From: Thioclava marina
GTDB taxonomy: Bacteria > Pseudomonadota > Alphaproteobacteria > Rhodobacterales > Rhodobacteraceae
Direction: 5' to 3'
Length of the DNA: 64,000 bases
NCBI RefSeq assembly: GCF_002020135.1
Contig: NZ_MPZS01000002.1
Location: 372,001-436,000 of the forward strand
The notes under the pieces are model-generated. The model ran no database searches. It had not been told where the DNA came from and saw only the letters and a list, made by a program, of their open reading frames with translations. Position 1 is the first letter of the stretch. Every line of letters begins with the position of its first letter. Shown in pieces: positions 63,959 through 64,000 of this stretch. The position numbers were made by a program, and so were the translations under genes.

Positions 63959-64000
63959 ATGACCGGACCGCGTTACACCAAACTGATCGAGAGCCTTCCC
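63959..64000 (+). CDS. Start of a probable PLP-dependent aminotransferase (cut by window end)
   Basis: Only 14 residues are inside the window (MTGPRYTKLIESLP). I recall this kind of start from class I/II aminotransferases of Rhodobacteraceae, but the fragment is too short to prove it. It is divergent from the MFS gene, with 118 bp between the two starts; the gap includes a TTACGTAA palindrome near 63876. Confidence 0.4.
   Translation, partial: MTGPRYTKLIESLP

Overview
The window reads as chromosomal DNA of a high-GC alphaproteobacterium, most likely Rhodobacterales (Rhodobacteraceae). The reasons are: a split GatCAB amidotransferase (gatC-gatA here, gatB elsewhere), a GluRS with HVGN instead of HIGH, an alphaproteobacterial-type RNase P RNA, a Hint-domain protein of the kind common in roseobacters, FolE2, AzlCD, and very dense gene packing with ATGA, GTGA and TGATG overlaps. 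The genus cannot be decided from sequence reading alone. I found no phage, insertion sequence, CRISPR array, tRNA or rRNA.

Layout. 1-8 kb: an AhpD-like gene with an FNR-type box, then a methylated-amine (glycine betaine or proline betaine) demethylation locus: Rieske monooxygenase, its flavin/2Fe-2S reductase, a trimethylamine-dehydrogenase-like flavoprotein, a divergent TetR regulator and ETF-ubiquinone oxidoreductase. 8-20 kb: housekeeping and small genes (greA, mobA, azlCD, rpmG, rnpB, amidase, gatCA). 20-34 kb: a fatty-acid / acyl-CoA oxidation region with two MerR paralogues, acyl-CoA dehydrogenase, thiolase, FadJ-type multifunctional enzyme and an acyl-CoA ligase, with a Hint protein and a sulfotransferase between them. 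34-45 kb: EamA transporter, yciB, metZ, folE2, gltX, a PfkB kinase, hisF-hisE and several hydrolases.

45-58.8 kb is the most distinctive part. A single 11-gene run on the minus strand encodes a sugar-type ABC importer (binding protein, two permeases, ATPase), a three-subunit molybdenum hydroxylase of the CO dehydrogenase / xanthine dehydrogenase family, a 3-hydroxyisobutyrate-dehydrogenase-like enzyme, CoxG, an M20 amidohydrolase and XdhC. A TetR regulator lies just upstream, and a divergent pair (NIPSNAP protein and a MocA-like molybdopterin cytidylyltransferase) lies beyond it. The same 14-bp palindrome, TCGTCA-N2-TGACGA, sits in both promoter regions and contains a -35 hexamer. I infer one regulon that imports an unidentified organic compound, hydroxylates it with a cytosine-dinucleotide Mo enzyme, and processes it by oxidation and amide hydrolysis. 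59-64 kb: valS, a DUF1992 gene, an MFS transporter and the start of a probable aminotransferase.

Four intergenic spacers carry a family of structured repeats (seven half-units). Each half-unit has a fixed AAATATC(C/T)CGGGGG head, a hairpin whose sequence changes while pairing is kept, and a GGGGGC-GCCCC tail.
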